From assembly GCA_046331705.1 (NCBI GenBank), contig JAXLQJ010000006.1:1-64000 (forward strand): a stretch of 64,000 nucleotides of DNA, read 5' to 3'. Under the pieces are notes generated by a model. That model saw nothing but the letters and a program-made list of their open reading frames with translations, did no database searches and had not been told where the DNA came from. The DNA is from JADJOY01 sp046331705 [NCBI: bacterium]. Its GTDB lineage: Bacteria > JADJOY01. The position numbers and the translations under genes were made by a program. Of this stretch, positions 44,802-53,003 are shown piece by piece. Every line of letters starts with the position of its first letter. Position 1 is the first letter of the stretch.

Positions 44802-45650
44802 TCAGGTCGGGGCCGGTCGCTCGGCCGCCTGCGCGCTGCTCGGAGCCACCGACCATTCGAGGTAGAGCAACGTGCCCGCCACGACCTGGACGGGGAGCAT
44901 CAGCAAGTTGAGGAATGGCACGGCGGTGATGCCGAGCACCGTGGCGCCGAAGGCCATGGCGGCGAAGCGGTGCTCACCCAGGATGCGCCGCTTGTCCGCG
45001 AAGCTCAGGCGCCGGCGGCTCATGGGCAGATCGGTGTGGTCCCAGGCCAGGAAGTAGCACGAGGCGAGCGTGCCAAGGACGGAGAACGCGAGGGTGCCGA
45101 CGGCGGGCAGCACGTTGAGCAGCCCCAGCGCGAGCATGACCACGAGATAGAAGCCGGTGCGACGCAGCTCGGCGGCGAAGGCGTAGCTCGCCTCGCGCCA
45201 GATCGCCCCGATTCCCTTGGCAGCGTCGCCGGGTGGCGGCGCGAGGCCGAGCTCGGCGAGCCGCAGCGCTTCCGTGCGCTGCGACAGGACTTCGTTGAAG
45301 GGCGCGGCGACGAAGCCGCCCACCAGCGTGAAGCCGAAGAAGATCGCCGCCGCGAAGAGCACCACGAGGAGCGCCGCGAGGATGGCGGTGGCGATCCACG
45401 AGAGCGTGACCAGCAGCGCATGGACCACGCCCGCACCGGTGCCGACCGCGAGGATTCCGCTCGCGAGCCCCAGGATCGAGCCGAATGACTGGACGAACAC
45501 GAGGATCGCCACGGTGAAGATCACCGCGTTGATCGCGAGCGGCACGACCGCCAGCCGCTTGAGCGACGGGTTCGCCATCAGGAAGCGGAACCCGCGGATC
45601 GGCGCGGTGACGCCGGTCGCGACGTCGGCGATCAATCCGCGGGAGGCCAT
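44802..45650 (-). CDS. EI24/CysZ-type membrane protein
   Basis: 282 residues with about six membrane helices and the EI24-domain features: N-terminal APIRGFRFLMANPSLKRLAVVPLAIN, FVAAPFNEVLSQRTE after the second helix pair, and FYLVVMLALGLLNVLPAVG. The bacterial family includes CysZ, a sulfate channel; whether this one moves sulfate is not shown. The start at 45650 has GGAGG-free upstream sequence; a longer N-terminal reading is rich in Arg/Pro and is not believed. Confidence 0.75.
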   Translation of the reverse strand: MASRGLIADVATGVTAPIRGFRFLMANPSLKRLAVVPLAINAVIFTVAILVFVQSFGSILGLASGILAVGTGAGVVHALLVTLSWIATAILAALLVVLFAAAIFFGFTLVGGFVAAPFNEVLSQRTEALRLAELGLAPPPGDAAKGIGAIWREASYAFAAELRRTGFYLVVMLALGLLNVLPAVGTLAFSVLGTLASCYFLAWDHTDLPMSRRRLSFADKRRILGEHRFAAMAFGATVLGITAVPFLNLLMLPVQVVAGTLLYLEWSVAPSSAQAAERPAPT

Positions 45651-45860
45651 GAGCGGGTACCGAGGAATGCGAGGCCGCGGCAGCAGCCGAGGCGGACGAG
45701 GCGAAGCGTGTCGACGCGTCCCGCGCCCGTCAAGTCGCGAAGGTCGGATGCGGTGCGGGGTGGCACGCGCTGCGCGCCGATCCTCTCGGTCGACGAGCGC
45801 GACCGCTTCGGGCGCGAGCCCGATCCCGCGTGGCACCGGCGGTTGGGGGGGGGCCGGCGG

Positions 45861-45890
45861 TTGGCACGCGTGAGAGCGCTTTGCTACGGT
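45861..45890 (+). promoter_or_regulatory. Promoter of the FHA-GGDEF gene, probably leaderless
   Basis: TTGGCA (-35) is followed after 18 bases by TACGGT (-10), preceded by TGC to make an extended -10. The ATG at 45899 lies eight bases after the -10 element, leaving no room for a ribosome site. Confidence 0.5.
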
Positions 45891-45898
45891 GCGCGCCG

Positions 45899-46882
45899 AT
45901 GTCCGACGCAACGAGCAAGCGAGCCTCGCGACCCGACCCCAATCGCTGGGGCGCGATGCCTTCGGGGCCCGATCTCGAAGCCAACACGCTGCTGCTCAAG
46001 AACCCGTTCCTGCTCCCCAGCGGGCAGCGGCGGGCGAGCCTCATCGTGCTGCGCGGCAGCGACGTGGGGCGCGAGCTGCCGCTGGTCGCCGAGGAGGTCG
46101 AGCTCGGTCGCGACGTGCGGCTGCCGATTCCCATCGAGGACGAGATGGTGTCGCGCCGTCACGCGGTGATCCGGCGCGTGGGCGGCGCCGACGAGTTCCG
46201 CCACGTGATCCGGGATCTCGAGAGCACCAACGGCATCCTGGTCAACAACCGCAAGCTCAGCGAGGTGGAGCTGCGCGACGGCGACCGCATCGTGCTGGGC
46301 GAGACGGTCTTGCTCTATCGCGTGCTCGACGAGATCGACATCGGCTACCAGGAGGAGATCAAGAAGCTGGTGCGCTACCACGAGCTCACCGGCTTCCTGA
46401 CGCTCAAGGAGTTCTACCGGATGGTGCGCCGCGAGATGTCGGCCGGCAGCGACGCTCGCCCGTTCGCGCTCCTGATGGTCGACGTCGACAACCTGCGCGA
46501 GATCAACGCGCTCTACGGCCACCTCGCGGGCGGCGCCGTGATCCGCCGCATCGGCGAGGTCTTCCGTGGCGTGCTCACGGCCGACCAGGCCGTCGGCATC
46601 TACGGCGGCGACGAGTTCATCTGCCTGCTTCCCAGCACGCGTCGCGCCGACGCCTTCGACGTCGCCGAGCGGCTTCGTCTGGCGGTCGAGCGCGACACCC
46701 TCAAGCTCAACGATTCGCGGATCCCGTTCACGATCTGCATCGGCATCGCCGAGTACCCCGCCGACGGCGACCGCATCCAGGACCTGGTGCAGCGTGCCGA
46801 CGTCGCGCTCTATCGCGCCAAGGCGCAGGGCAAGAACCGCACCGTGGTGTACGAGTCGGCGAGCGATTCGCGCGTCCGCTGA
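45899..46882 (+). CDS. FHA-domain diguanylate cyclase
   Basis: 327 residues: FHA domain (about 45-140; GRDVRLPIPIEDEMVSRRHA, LESTNGILVN) followed by a GGDEF domain with intact catalytic motif YGGDEF (about 235-240), LLMVDVDNLREIN and ADVALYRAK. It makes cyclic di-GMP when active. The usual inhibitory RxxD site five residues before GGDEF is not present, so product inhibition by that site is unlikely. The FHA domain ties activity to Thr phosphorylation. Cytoplasmic; no membrane helix. Confidence 0.92.
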   Translation: MSDATSKRASRPDPNRWGAMPSGPDLEANTLLLKNPFLLPSGQRRASLIVLRGSDVGRELPLVAEEVELGRDVRLPIPIEDEMVSRRHAVIRRVGGADEFRHVIRDLESTNGILVNNRKLSEVELRDGDRIVLGETVLLYRVLDEIDIGYQEEIKKLVRYHELTGFLTLKEFYRMVRREMSAGSDARPFALLMVDVDNLREINALYGHLAGGAVIRRIGEVFRGVLTADQAVGIYGGDEFICLLPSTRRADAFDVAERLRLAVERDTLKLNDSRIPFTICIGIAEYPADGDRIQDLVQRADVALYRAKAQGKNRTVVYESASDSRVR

Positions 46883-46924
46883 GCGGCGTCGCATCCGCCC
46901 CGCGCCAGCGCGAGATCGCGAAGG

Positions 46925-48625
46925 ATGAGCGAGCAACCCGTCCAGCCCGCGCGCCTGTCGTGGCCGGCGCTCGCCGTGTTGCCGGCGGACGCGGCGGTGT
47001 TCGGCGTCGCGGTCTACACGGTCACCCACGCGGCGCTCTTCTGGGCCGACGGCATCGTGCCGATGTCGCGGGTGCTCACGACGCTGGCCATCGCGCTACC
47101 GGCGGTGGTCGCGATGTCGTGGCTGGGAGTGCGCGCGGTGGGCGGGCGCCGCTGGTGGAAGGTCGCGATCGATCTCGCGCTCTTCGCCGCACCGCCGCTG
47201 CTGCTCACCTGGGTGGTGCTGCGCGTCGCCCCCAGCATCGACCGCGATCCGGAGCATCCCGGCGCCGTGAATCCGCTCTTCGTGCCCATCGAATGGCACA
47301 AGCTGCCGCGGAACCTGTTGCAGATCCTGGAAGCGTTCCCGGTGGTGTCGGCGATCGTCGCGGTGGCGGTGGTGACGCTCGGGGTGCTGCGCTTTCGCTT
47401 CGGGCTGAAGCGCACGGTGATCGTGGCGTTCCTGGCCTGGATGGTGGTGGCGCAGTGGCGCTTCCGCCCCGAGCAGCTCGGCTCGCGCGCGTACACGTTC
47501 AAGGTGGAATCGTGCGTGCCGATCGCGCTGCTGCTGGCGGCGAGCGTGCTCGGCTGGCCGCGCTTCTACGCGCGCGGCAGTGTCGTGGCCATCGCGTTCG
47601 GCTCGCTGTTCGCGTTCTACAGCGCCACGGTGCCGTTCGAGGTCGGCAAGCGCGCGCAAGCGGTGCCGGGGCTCGCGGTGCTCTATCCGCCGCCGGGAGT
47701 CGTGCCGGAGATCCCCACCGAGTACCTGCGCGACGTGTTCGTCGATCACGACGCCGGTGCGCTCTTCGCGACCTACGGGCCCACGTCCGGCATCATCCGC
47801 CTCGACCTGGCCTCGCGCGCGCTCACCAAGCACCACACCGAGGGGCTCTTCCGGCATTTCCGCACCTGGGGCGGCGAGCCCAGGCTGTGGACGGTCGATT
47901 GGCTCTACTCGGAGCTCTTGACGTTCGAGAAGCCCACCTTCGCGCTCGCGAGCAAGCAGCCCATCACCGACGACGTGTTGATCCAGCCCATCGATCTCGA
48001 GGTCCTTCCCGAGGGCTTCGCCATCGTCAGCACCGAGTATCCGGCGGTGACGCTCTTCGACCGCGAGACCTTCGCCAAGAAGGCGCAGATCGACTTCTAC
48101 CGCAGCGGGCTCACGCGTTTTCGCAGCGGCGCTTGGCTGATCAACCACGATCCCGTCGAGAACCGGCTCTTCGTCGAGGTGGGCATGCTCGACCTCGACG
48201 ACCAGTTCGCGATCGTGAAGCTCGATCCCGCGACCCTCGCCGTCGTGGACGAGCTCAAGCTGAAGGCGGGCGGCCTGACGATGGTGCCGCTGGTCGCGAA
48301 GCGCAGCCTCTTGCTGGGCGATTTCTACAGCCACGATCTGGTCGAGATCGACATGAGCCCGTTGCGCGTGCGGCGCACGCTCCACACGGTCCTCAACTGC
48401 CGCTCGATCGCCTACGACGCGAAGCGCGACCTCGTCTACGCCGCGAGCTTCATCACCGGCGACCTCGAGGTCTTGCGTTACGCCGACGGCTCGCTGGTGA
48501 AGCGCGCGTACGTCGGCAAGAAGCCGTCGGGCTTCTTCCTCGATCAATCCGACGGCAACGACGCGCTCTACTTCGGATCCAGCACCGGCATCCTGAAGCT
48601 CGATCTGCCGACCTTCCTGGGGTGA
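46925..48625 (+). CDS. Membrane protein with beta-propeller-like C-terminal domain, unknown
   Basis: 566 residues. The first ~240 hold about six membrane helices (AVLPADAAVFGVAVYTV, LLLTWVVLRVA, AIVAVAVVTLGVL, IVAFLAWMVVAQW, IALLLAASVLGW, VVAIAFGSLFAFY). The rest (about 270-566) reads as repeated blades: VFVDHDAGALFATYG, RSIAYDAKRDLVYAASF, YVGKKPSGFFLDQ. These resemble YncE/SMP-30-like propellers that would face the periplasm. No catalytic motif found. The gene follows the diguanylate cyclase by 42 bases on the same strand. Confidence 0.6.
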   Translation: MSEQPVQPARLSWPALAVLPADAAVFGVAVYTVTHAALFWADGIVPMSRVLTTLAIALPAVVAMSWLGVRAVGGRRWWKVAIDLALFAAPPLLLTWVVLRVAPSIDRDPEHPGAVNPLFVPIEWHKLPRNLLQILEAFPVVSAIVAVAVVTLGVLRFRFGLKRTVIVAFLAWMVVAQWRFRPEQLGSRAYTFKVESCVPIALLLAASVLGWPRFYARGSVVAIAFGSLFAFYSATVPFEVGKRAQAVPGLAVLYPPPGVVPEIPTEYLRDVFVDHDAGALFATYGPTSGIIRLDLASRALTKHHTEGLFRHFRTWGGEPRLWTVDWLYSELLTFEKPTFALASKQPITDDVLIQPIDLEVLPEGFAIVSTEYPAVTLFDRETFAKKAQIDFYRSGLTRFRSGAWLINHDPVENRLFVEVGMLDLDDQFAIVKLDPATLAVVDELKLKAGGLTMVPLVAKRSLLLGDFYSHDLVEIDMSPLRVRRTLHTVLNCRSIAYDAKRDLVYAASFITGDLEVLRYADGSLVKRAYVGKKPSGFFLDQSDGNDALYFGSSTGILKLDLPTFLG

Positions 48626-48662
48626 GCCCGAAGGCCTCGGCGGTCGAGCGCCCGGCCCCCGG

Positions 48663-49016
48663 TCAATGCGTCTCGCCGAACGCGATGCCTTGGCGGACGT
48701 GGCCGATTGCGGAGGAGACGTGCCCTTGCGCCACCTGCACCCAGCCGCCCTTGCCGCGTCCGGCCTGGGATAGGTCGTATTGCGCGAGCTCGAGCTGCTT
48801 GAGCGCACGCCGCATGTGGGGCTGATCCGGCGCGGGCTTGGATTGGCTCCTCGGCGGCTCGGGCTTGGGCTGCACGCTCGGCCTCGTCGCGGGTGCCGTG
48901 CCGCCCGCCGGCTCGGCTTGCTGCTTCTTGCTCTTGGCGAGCGCGAGGGCGGGGCGGGTGGCGACTCCCGCGGAGAATGCGAGCGCCGTCGCGAGCGCCC
49001 AGACGATGAGCCGCAT
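48663..49016 (-). CDS. Small secreted helical protein, paralogue 2
   Basis: 117 residues: signal peptide (VWALATALAFSAGVATRPALA), a Lys/Pro-rich linker, then a helical domain with the pattern MRRALKQLELAQYDLSQA, GKGG, and HVSSAIGHVRQGI. The same pattern recurs in the next gene upstream, so the two are paralogues. No known function. The hydrophobic heptads suggest a small two- or four-helix bundle in the periplasm. Confidence 0.65.
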   Translation of the reverse strand: MRLIVWALATALAFSAGVATRPALALAKSKKQQAEPAGGTAPATRPSVQPKPEPPRSQSKPAPDQPHMRRALKQLELAQYDLSQAGRGKGGWVQVAQGHVSSAIGHVRQGIAFGETH

Positions 49017-49028
49017 GACGATCTCTCC

Positions 49029-49406
49029 TCAGTGGGTCGCGTCGTACTGCATGCCGGTCTGCACGGCTTCGATGGCCGCTTCGACGTGGTCGATCGCGTC
49101 CTTGCGATGGCCGCCCTTGTTGGTGTCGGCTTGCATCAGCTCGCTCCTCGCGTCGCGAAGATGATCGAGGGCGCTCGACATGCGCGGCTGACTGAAGCGA
49201 AACGCGTCGTCGGTGGGACCGGGCGCCGCGGGCGGGATGGCGCCGTAGCCCCCGGCGTCGCGATCGTCGCTCTCGAGCGCCGGCTCGTCGGGATCGCTGC
49301 TGCCCGGATCGAGGATGTCGACCCAGTCGGCCGCGGTGCAGCCGACCACGAACGCGGCAACGAGCACCGCGATCCGCGCGCGCCAAGGCGGGGGCTTCGA
49401 ACGCAT
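49029..49406 (-). CDS. Small secreted lipoprotein with helical domain, paralogue 1
   Basis: 125 residues: lipoprotein signal (VLVAAFVVGC), an acidic linker, then a domain like that of its neighbour: MSSALDHLRDARSELMQA, NKGGHRKDAIDHVEAAI, EAVQTGMQYD. Twelve bases separate the two genes and six separate this one from the acyltransferase upstream, so they are probably one transcript. Function unknown. Confidence 0.65.
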   Translation of the reverse strand: MRSKPPPWRARIAVLVAAFVVGCTAADWVDILDPGSSDPDEPALESDDRDAGGYGAIPPAAPGPTDDAFRFSQPRMSSALDHLRDARSELMQADTNKGGHRKDAIDHVEAAIEAVQTGMQYDATH

Positions 49407-49411
49407 CGGAG

Positions 49412-50881
49412 TCACCTCCGGGATCGTTGCGGCGCGCCCGTCCTCGCTCGGACGGGCGTGCGCTTCCGTGCGGGAGCATCGACTCGAGCCAGCAGCTCGT
49501 CGAAGGCCTCGGTGACGGCTCTCGCGAGCACGTTCAGGTCGTGCGCGACGTCGTAGTCGCCGATCAGGCCGATGCCGAGCTGGCCCGCGTAGCTGAGCGC
49601 CGCGATCCCGATGGCGACGTTCGGCCCGAGCGGCAGGAACGGCGCGATCTCGAGGAGCCGCGCCCCCGCGATGTAGAGGGGCTGCTGCGGCCCGGGCACG
49701 TTCGTCACCACCAGGTTGAGCACGCGCTGCGCCCACTGCATGCGCGCCACTTGTTGCAGGAGTGTCGCGGGCGGGCCGCCCGGCAGCCGCGTGAGCGTCT
49801 CCGCGGCGTCCGCCGCGAACGAGCGCTTGGCGGATTCCGTGCGGGAGCAGATGTCGCGGTAACGCGCCACGGGATCGGGCTCGCCGACCGGCAGCAAGGT
49901 GGCGATCGCCGAGACCCGGTTGCCGAGCGCGAGCTTGTCGCCGTCGCGGCGTACGTTCACGGGGATGCCGACGTGCAGGTTCACGCCGGCGACCTTCTCG
50001 CCCCGATGGGAGAGGTAGCGACGCATCGCGCCCGCCACCACGGCGAGCGCCACGTCGTTCACCGTGCCGCCGAGGGCGCTCTTCACGCGCTTCACGTCCT
50101 CGAGCGGCAGCGTCGCCCAATCGACTCGCCGGTGCGGGCCGATCGGGACGTTGAAGAAGGTCCTGGGAGCGAGCCCCTTGCCGACCCAGGTGCCGAGCCC
50201 CTCGAGATCCTGGCGCAGCCGCCGCGCGAGGTTCTCGGGGTTCACCAGCACCGCGCGCGCCTGCTCGAGCCAGCGTTGCGACAGCGCCGCGCCCTCGGCG
50301 AGCGCGTTGCCCACCAGCGAGCCGAGCTTGGGCGGCGGACGGGGCTTCCACGGCGCTGGCTTCGGCAGCGCCTTCGGCTTGGGCTCGAAGTCGAAGAGCA
50401 GCGTCGCGACCTCGATGCCCGACACGCCGTCCACCATGCAGTGATGGACCTTCCACACCAGCCCGATCTCGTCGTTCTCGAGCCCGTCGACCCAGTACAT
50501 CTCCCACAGCGGTCGCGAGCGGTCGAGGGTCTGCGAGAGGATGCGGCCCGCGAGCAGCTTGAGCTCGGCGGCGCCGCCGGGACGCGGCAAGCCGGTGAAG
50601 CGGACGTGATAGGCGATGTTGAAGTGCGGGTCGTCGACCCACATCGGGCGGCCCTGCGAGAACGGTGGCCACAGCACGCGCTGGCGAAAACGCGGGGTCT
50701 TCGCGAGACGGCTCGTGGTCAGCGCGAACAGGCGCTCGCGATCGATGGCGCCGTTGCGCTTGCGCAGCGGCGCGCCCTCGATGCGGCACACCATGCCCAC
50801 GTGCATCGGGCTCGCTACCGTCTCGACGTGCAGGAACATCGCGTCGAGCGAGCTCAAACGATCGGTGATGGGTTTGCTCAT
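49412..50881 (-). CDS. Wax ester synthase / diacylglycerol acyltransferase (WS/DGAT)
   Basis: A 489-residue acyltransferase that joins acyl-CoA to long-chain alcohols or diacylglycerol, giving storage wax or triacylglycerol. Catalytic HHCMVDG motif (HHxxxDG) is intact near residue 145. The family's ND motif lies in GGTVNDVALAVVAGAM, and NVPGPQQPLYIAGARL near the end is the usual C-terminal signature. The N-terminal LSSLDAMFLHVET is typical. GAGGA precedes the ATG. Product preference cannot be read from sequence. Confidence 0.9.
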   Translation of the reverse strand: MSKPITDRLSSLDAMFLHVETVASPMHVGMVCRIEGAPLRKRNGAIDRERLFALTTSRLAKTPRFRQRVLWPPFSQGRPMWVDDPHFNIAYHVRFTGLPRPGGAAELKLLAGRILSQTLDRSRPLWEMYWVDGLENDEIGLVWKVHHCMVDGVSGIEVATLLFDFEPKPKALPKPAPWKPRPPPKLGSLVGNALAEGAALSQRWLEQARAVLVNPENLARRLRQDLEGLGTWVGKGLAPRTFFNVPIGPHRRVDWATLPLEDVKRVKSALGGTVNDVALAVVAGAMRRYLSHRGEKVAGVNLHVGIPVNVRRDGDKLALGNRVSAIATLLPVGEPDPVARYRDICSRTESAKRSFAADAAETLTRLPGGPPATLLQQVARMQWAQRVLNLVVTNVPGPQQPLYIAGARLLEIAPFLPLGPNVAIGIAALSYAGQLGIGLIGDYDVAHDLNVLARAVTEAFDELLARVDAPARKRTPVRARTGAPQRSRR

Positions 50882-50945
50882 CGAGTCCTCGCCGCCGCGA
50901 TGGTAGCGACGGTGCAGAGGCGTCACAAGGAGTGGCGCGGCGGGA

Positions 50946-53003
50946 TCACGGCACCAGCGACGGGCGGGACGGATCGGACACGTCGACGATCGTGAGGCCG
51001 GCCGAGCCGTCGGCAACGTACGCGTACCGTTCCGTGAGGGCCACGCCGTAGGCCTCGCCGCGCGTCTTCACGTGGCCGACCTTCCGCGGCGCGTCCGGGT
51101 CTCGGACGTCGACCAGGAAGAGCCCTTCGTCGTGAGCGGCGACCGCGGCGATGCCAGCGCGGACGTCGACGCCGAACTGGAAGCGTCCGAGCGAGACGTG
51201 GCCCCGGGGGCGGGGCGCGCTCGGGTTCGTGAGGTCGAGCACGTCGAGCCCACCGGTGTAGATGCTGAGATACGCGAGCGGGCCTTCGTGGGCGATGCCG
51301 ACGACCTTCTTCGGCCCCACCCACAGGATCGGCAGCGCCGACTCGGGTTGGGGCGCGGCGCGCGATTCCTGGTCGTGGGTCGCGGGGGGCTGCACGGGGT
51401 AATGCCCGGTGGGGTCGAGCACCTCGACGCCGCCCATGTAGTTCGACGCCAGCACCACGTCGCCGATCGACGCGAGGGTGAACGCGTATCCGCCGTTCAT
51501 CTTGTTGCCGGCGCGCACCGGCTTGTCGGTGTCCGTGCGCGTGAGATCGAGCTCGGCGAACTTGTACATGCCCTCGGCGGTGTAGGCGCGATCGCCCACG
51601 ACGCCCACGGCGAACGCGTGCTCGGGGGTGTCGAAGACCCGCACGATCCGCGGCGCCGCGGGGTCGCTCACCTCGAGCTCGACGAGCCCCATCTGCCCGG
51701 CGGCGACCAGCGCGCGCGCGCCGTCGACGCGGACGGCGTAGGCGTAGTCCGTGACCGGCACGTGCGCGAGCCGTCGGGGATGCGCCGGATCGGCGAGGTC
51801 GAGGATCTCGAGCCCCGCGGCGCCGTTGGCGAGATAGAGCCTCCCGTCCGCGACCGTGGCGCCGCGCGCCGTCGGCAGCACACGGGTGCGGCCCAAGAGC
51901 GCGGGCGCTTCGGGCCGCGAGACGTCGACCAGCGCGGCGCCCTGCGCCAAGAGCCCCACCACCACCCGCTCGCCCGCGAGCGCCAGCGTGTGGGCGGAAC
52001 CGAAGAGCGCGAGCGAGCCGAGCAGCCGAGGCGCCGCGGGATCGTGGACGTCGGCGATCGCGAGGCCGTACGGCTCCTGGGCCAGGAACACGCGCTCGCC
52101 GCGGACCCGCAGGTCCATGGTCTCGCCAGGCAGATCGAGGTGGCCGGTGATGCGCGGGTGGCGCGGATCGCTCAGGTCCGCGACCAGCAAGTCGCGGTCG
52201 ACGGACGCGAGATACGCGCGGCCGCCCTCGACCTCGATGGCGAGTGGCGGCGGGTCGATCGGCTCCCAGAGCGCCGCGTCCGCCGGCGGCGGGAGCGCGA
52301 CCTCGCTCACCAGGGTGGGCTGCGCGGGATCGCTCACGTCCACCACCAGGATCCCGCGCTTGCCGTCGGCGACGTAGGCGAGGTCGCCGACCACGGCGAC
52401 GTCGTTGGACCAAGGAGTGTCGCGGAACGTGCCCACCAGACGCGGGCTCCGGCGATCCGAAACGTCGAAGATCCGCACGCCGCGATCGCGCTCGGTGGTG
52501 TAGAGGCGATCGCCGGCCAGCGCGAGGCCGAAGCTGTAGCCGGCGCTCGGCAGCTTGGTGACACGCTCCGGGCGGGTGGGGTCGGAGACGTCGACCACCA
52601 CCAGGCCGGCGTCGCCGGCGCCGACGTAGAGCACGTCGCCGTCGAGGACCATGCCGTGGACGATGCCGCCCAGCGCGAGCTGGCCGGTGGTGCGGATGCT
52701 CGCGGGATCCGAGAGATCGAGGACCTCGAGGTGGGTCGCGACGCCGGCGTAGGCGCGATCGCCTCCCGCCTCCAGCCAGATCACCGGCGTTCCCCAATAA
52801 CCGAGCAATGGCCCGTGGTAGCCGAGCGCGCGCATGAACACTTGCTTGCCTGCGCCGATCGCGCCCGCTTCGAGGCTGCCATGCCCGTACGCCAGGAGGC
52901 CGAGCGCCAGCGCGCCCACGAGCACCAGCAGGCCGCCGAGAGCCCGCGCCAGCGCCACGAGGCAGCCGCCGAGCCGCGAGCGTTGCTTCGTCGGATCGCT
53001 CAC
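50946..53003 (-). CDS. Membrane-anchored LVIVD-repeat beta-propeller protein
   Basis: 685 residues with an N-terminal membrane anchor (LGGLLVLVGALALGLLAYG), followed by about twelve LVIVD-type repeats, for example LVVVDVSDPTRPERVTKL, ILVVDVSDPAQPTLVSEV and LFLVDVRDPDAPRKVGHV. LVIVD proteins are predicted extracytoplasmic propellers, often near multihaem or choice-of-anchor proteins; the role is protein contact. GTG start; its GTGA overlaps the stop of the multihaem cytochrome gene, so the two are co-translated and may form a complex. Confidence 0.85.
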   Translation of the reverse strand: MSDPTKQRSRLGGCLVALARALGGLLVLVGALALGLLAYGHGSLEAGAIGAGKQVFMRALGYHGPLLGYWGTPVIWLEAGGDRAYAGVATHLEVLDLSDPASIRTTGQLALGGIVHGMVLDGDVLYVGAGDAGLVVVDVSDPTRPERVTKLPSAGYSFGLALAGDRLYTTERDRGVRIFDVSDRRSPRLVGTFRDTPWSNDVAVVGDLAYVADGKRGILVVDVSDPAQPTLVSEVALPPPADAALWEPIDPPPLAIEVEGGRAYLASVDRDLLVADLSDPRHPRITGHLDLPGETMDLRVRGERVFLAQEPYGLAIADVHDPAAPRLLGSLALFGSAHTLALAGERVVVGLLAQGAALVDVSRPEAPALLGRTRVLPTARGATVADGRLYLANGAAGLEILDLADPAHPRRLAHVPVTDYAYAVRVDGARALVAAGQMGLVELEVSDPAAPRIVRVFDTPEHAFAVGVVGDRAYTAEGMYKFAELDLTRTDTDKPVRAGNKMNGGYAFTLASIGDVVLASNYMGGVEVLDPTGHYPVQPPATHDQESRAAPQPESALPILWVGPKKVVGIAHEGPLAYLSIYTGGLDVLDLTNPSAPRPRGHVSLGRFQFGVDVRAGIAAVAAHDEGLFLVDVRDPDAPRKVGHVKTRGEAYGVALTERYAYVADGSAGLTIVDVSDPSRPSLVP

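Noticed and set aside
45843-45853. A run of about ten G
   Set aside because: Could look like a phase-variable tract, but it lies in a non-coding spacer before the promoter of the FHA-GGDEF gene, and a sequencing error cannot be excluded.
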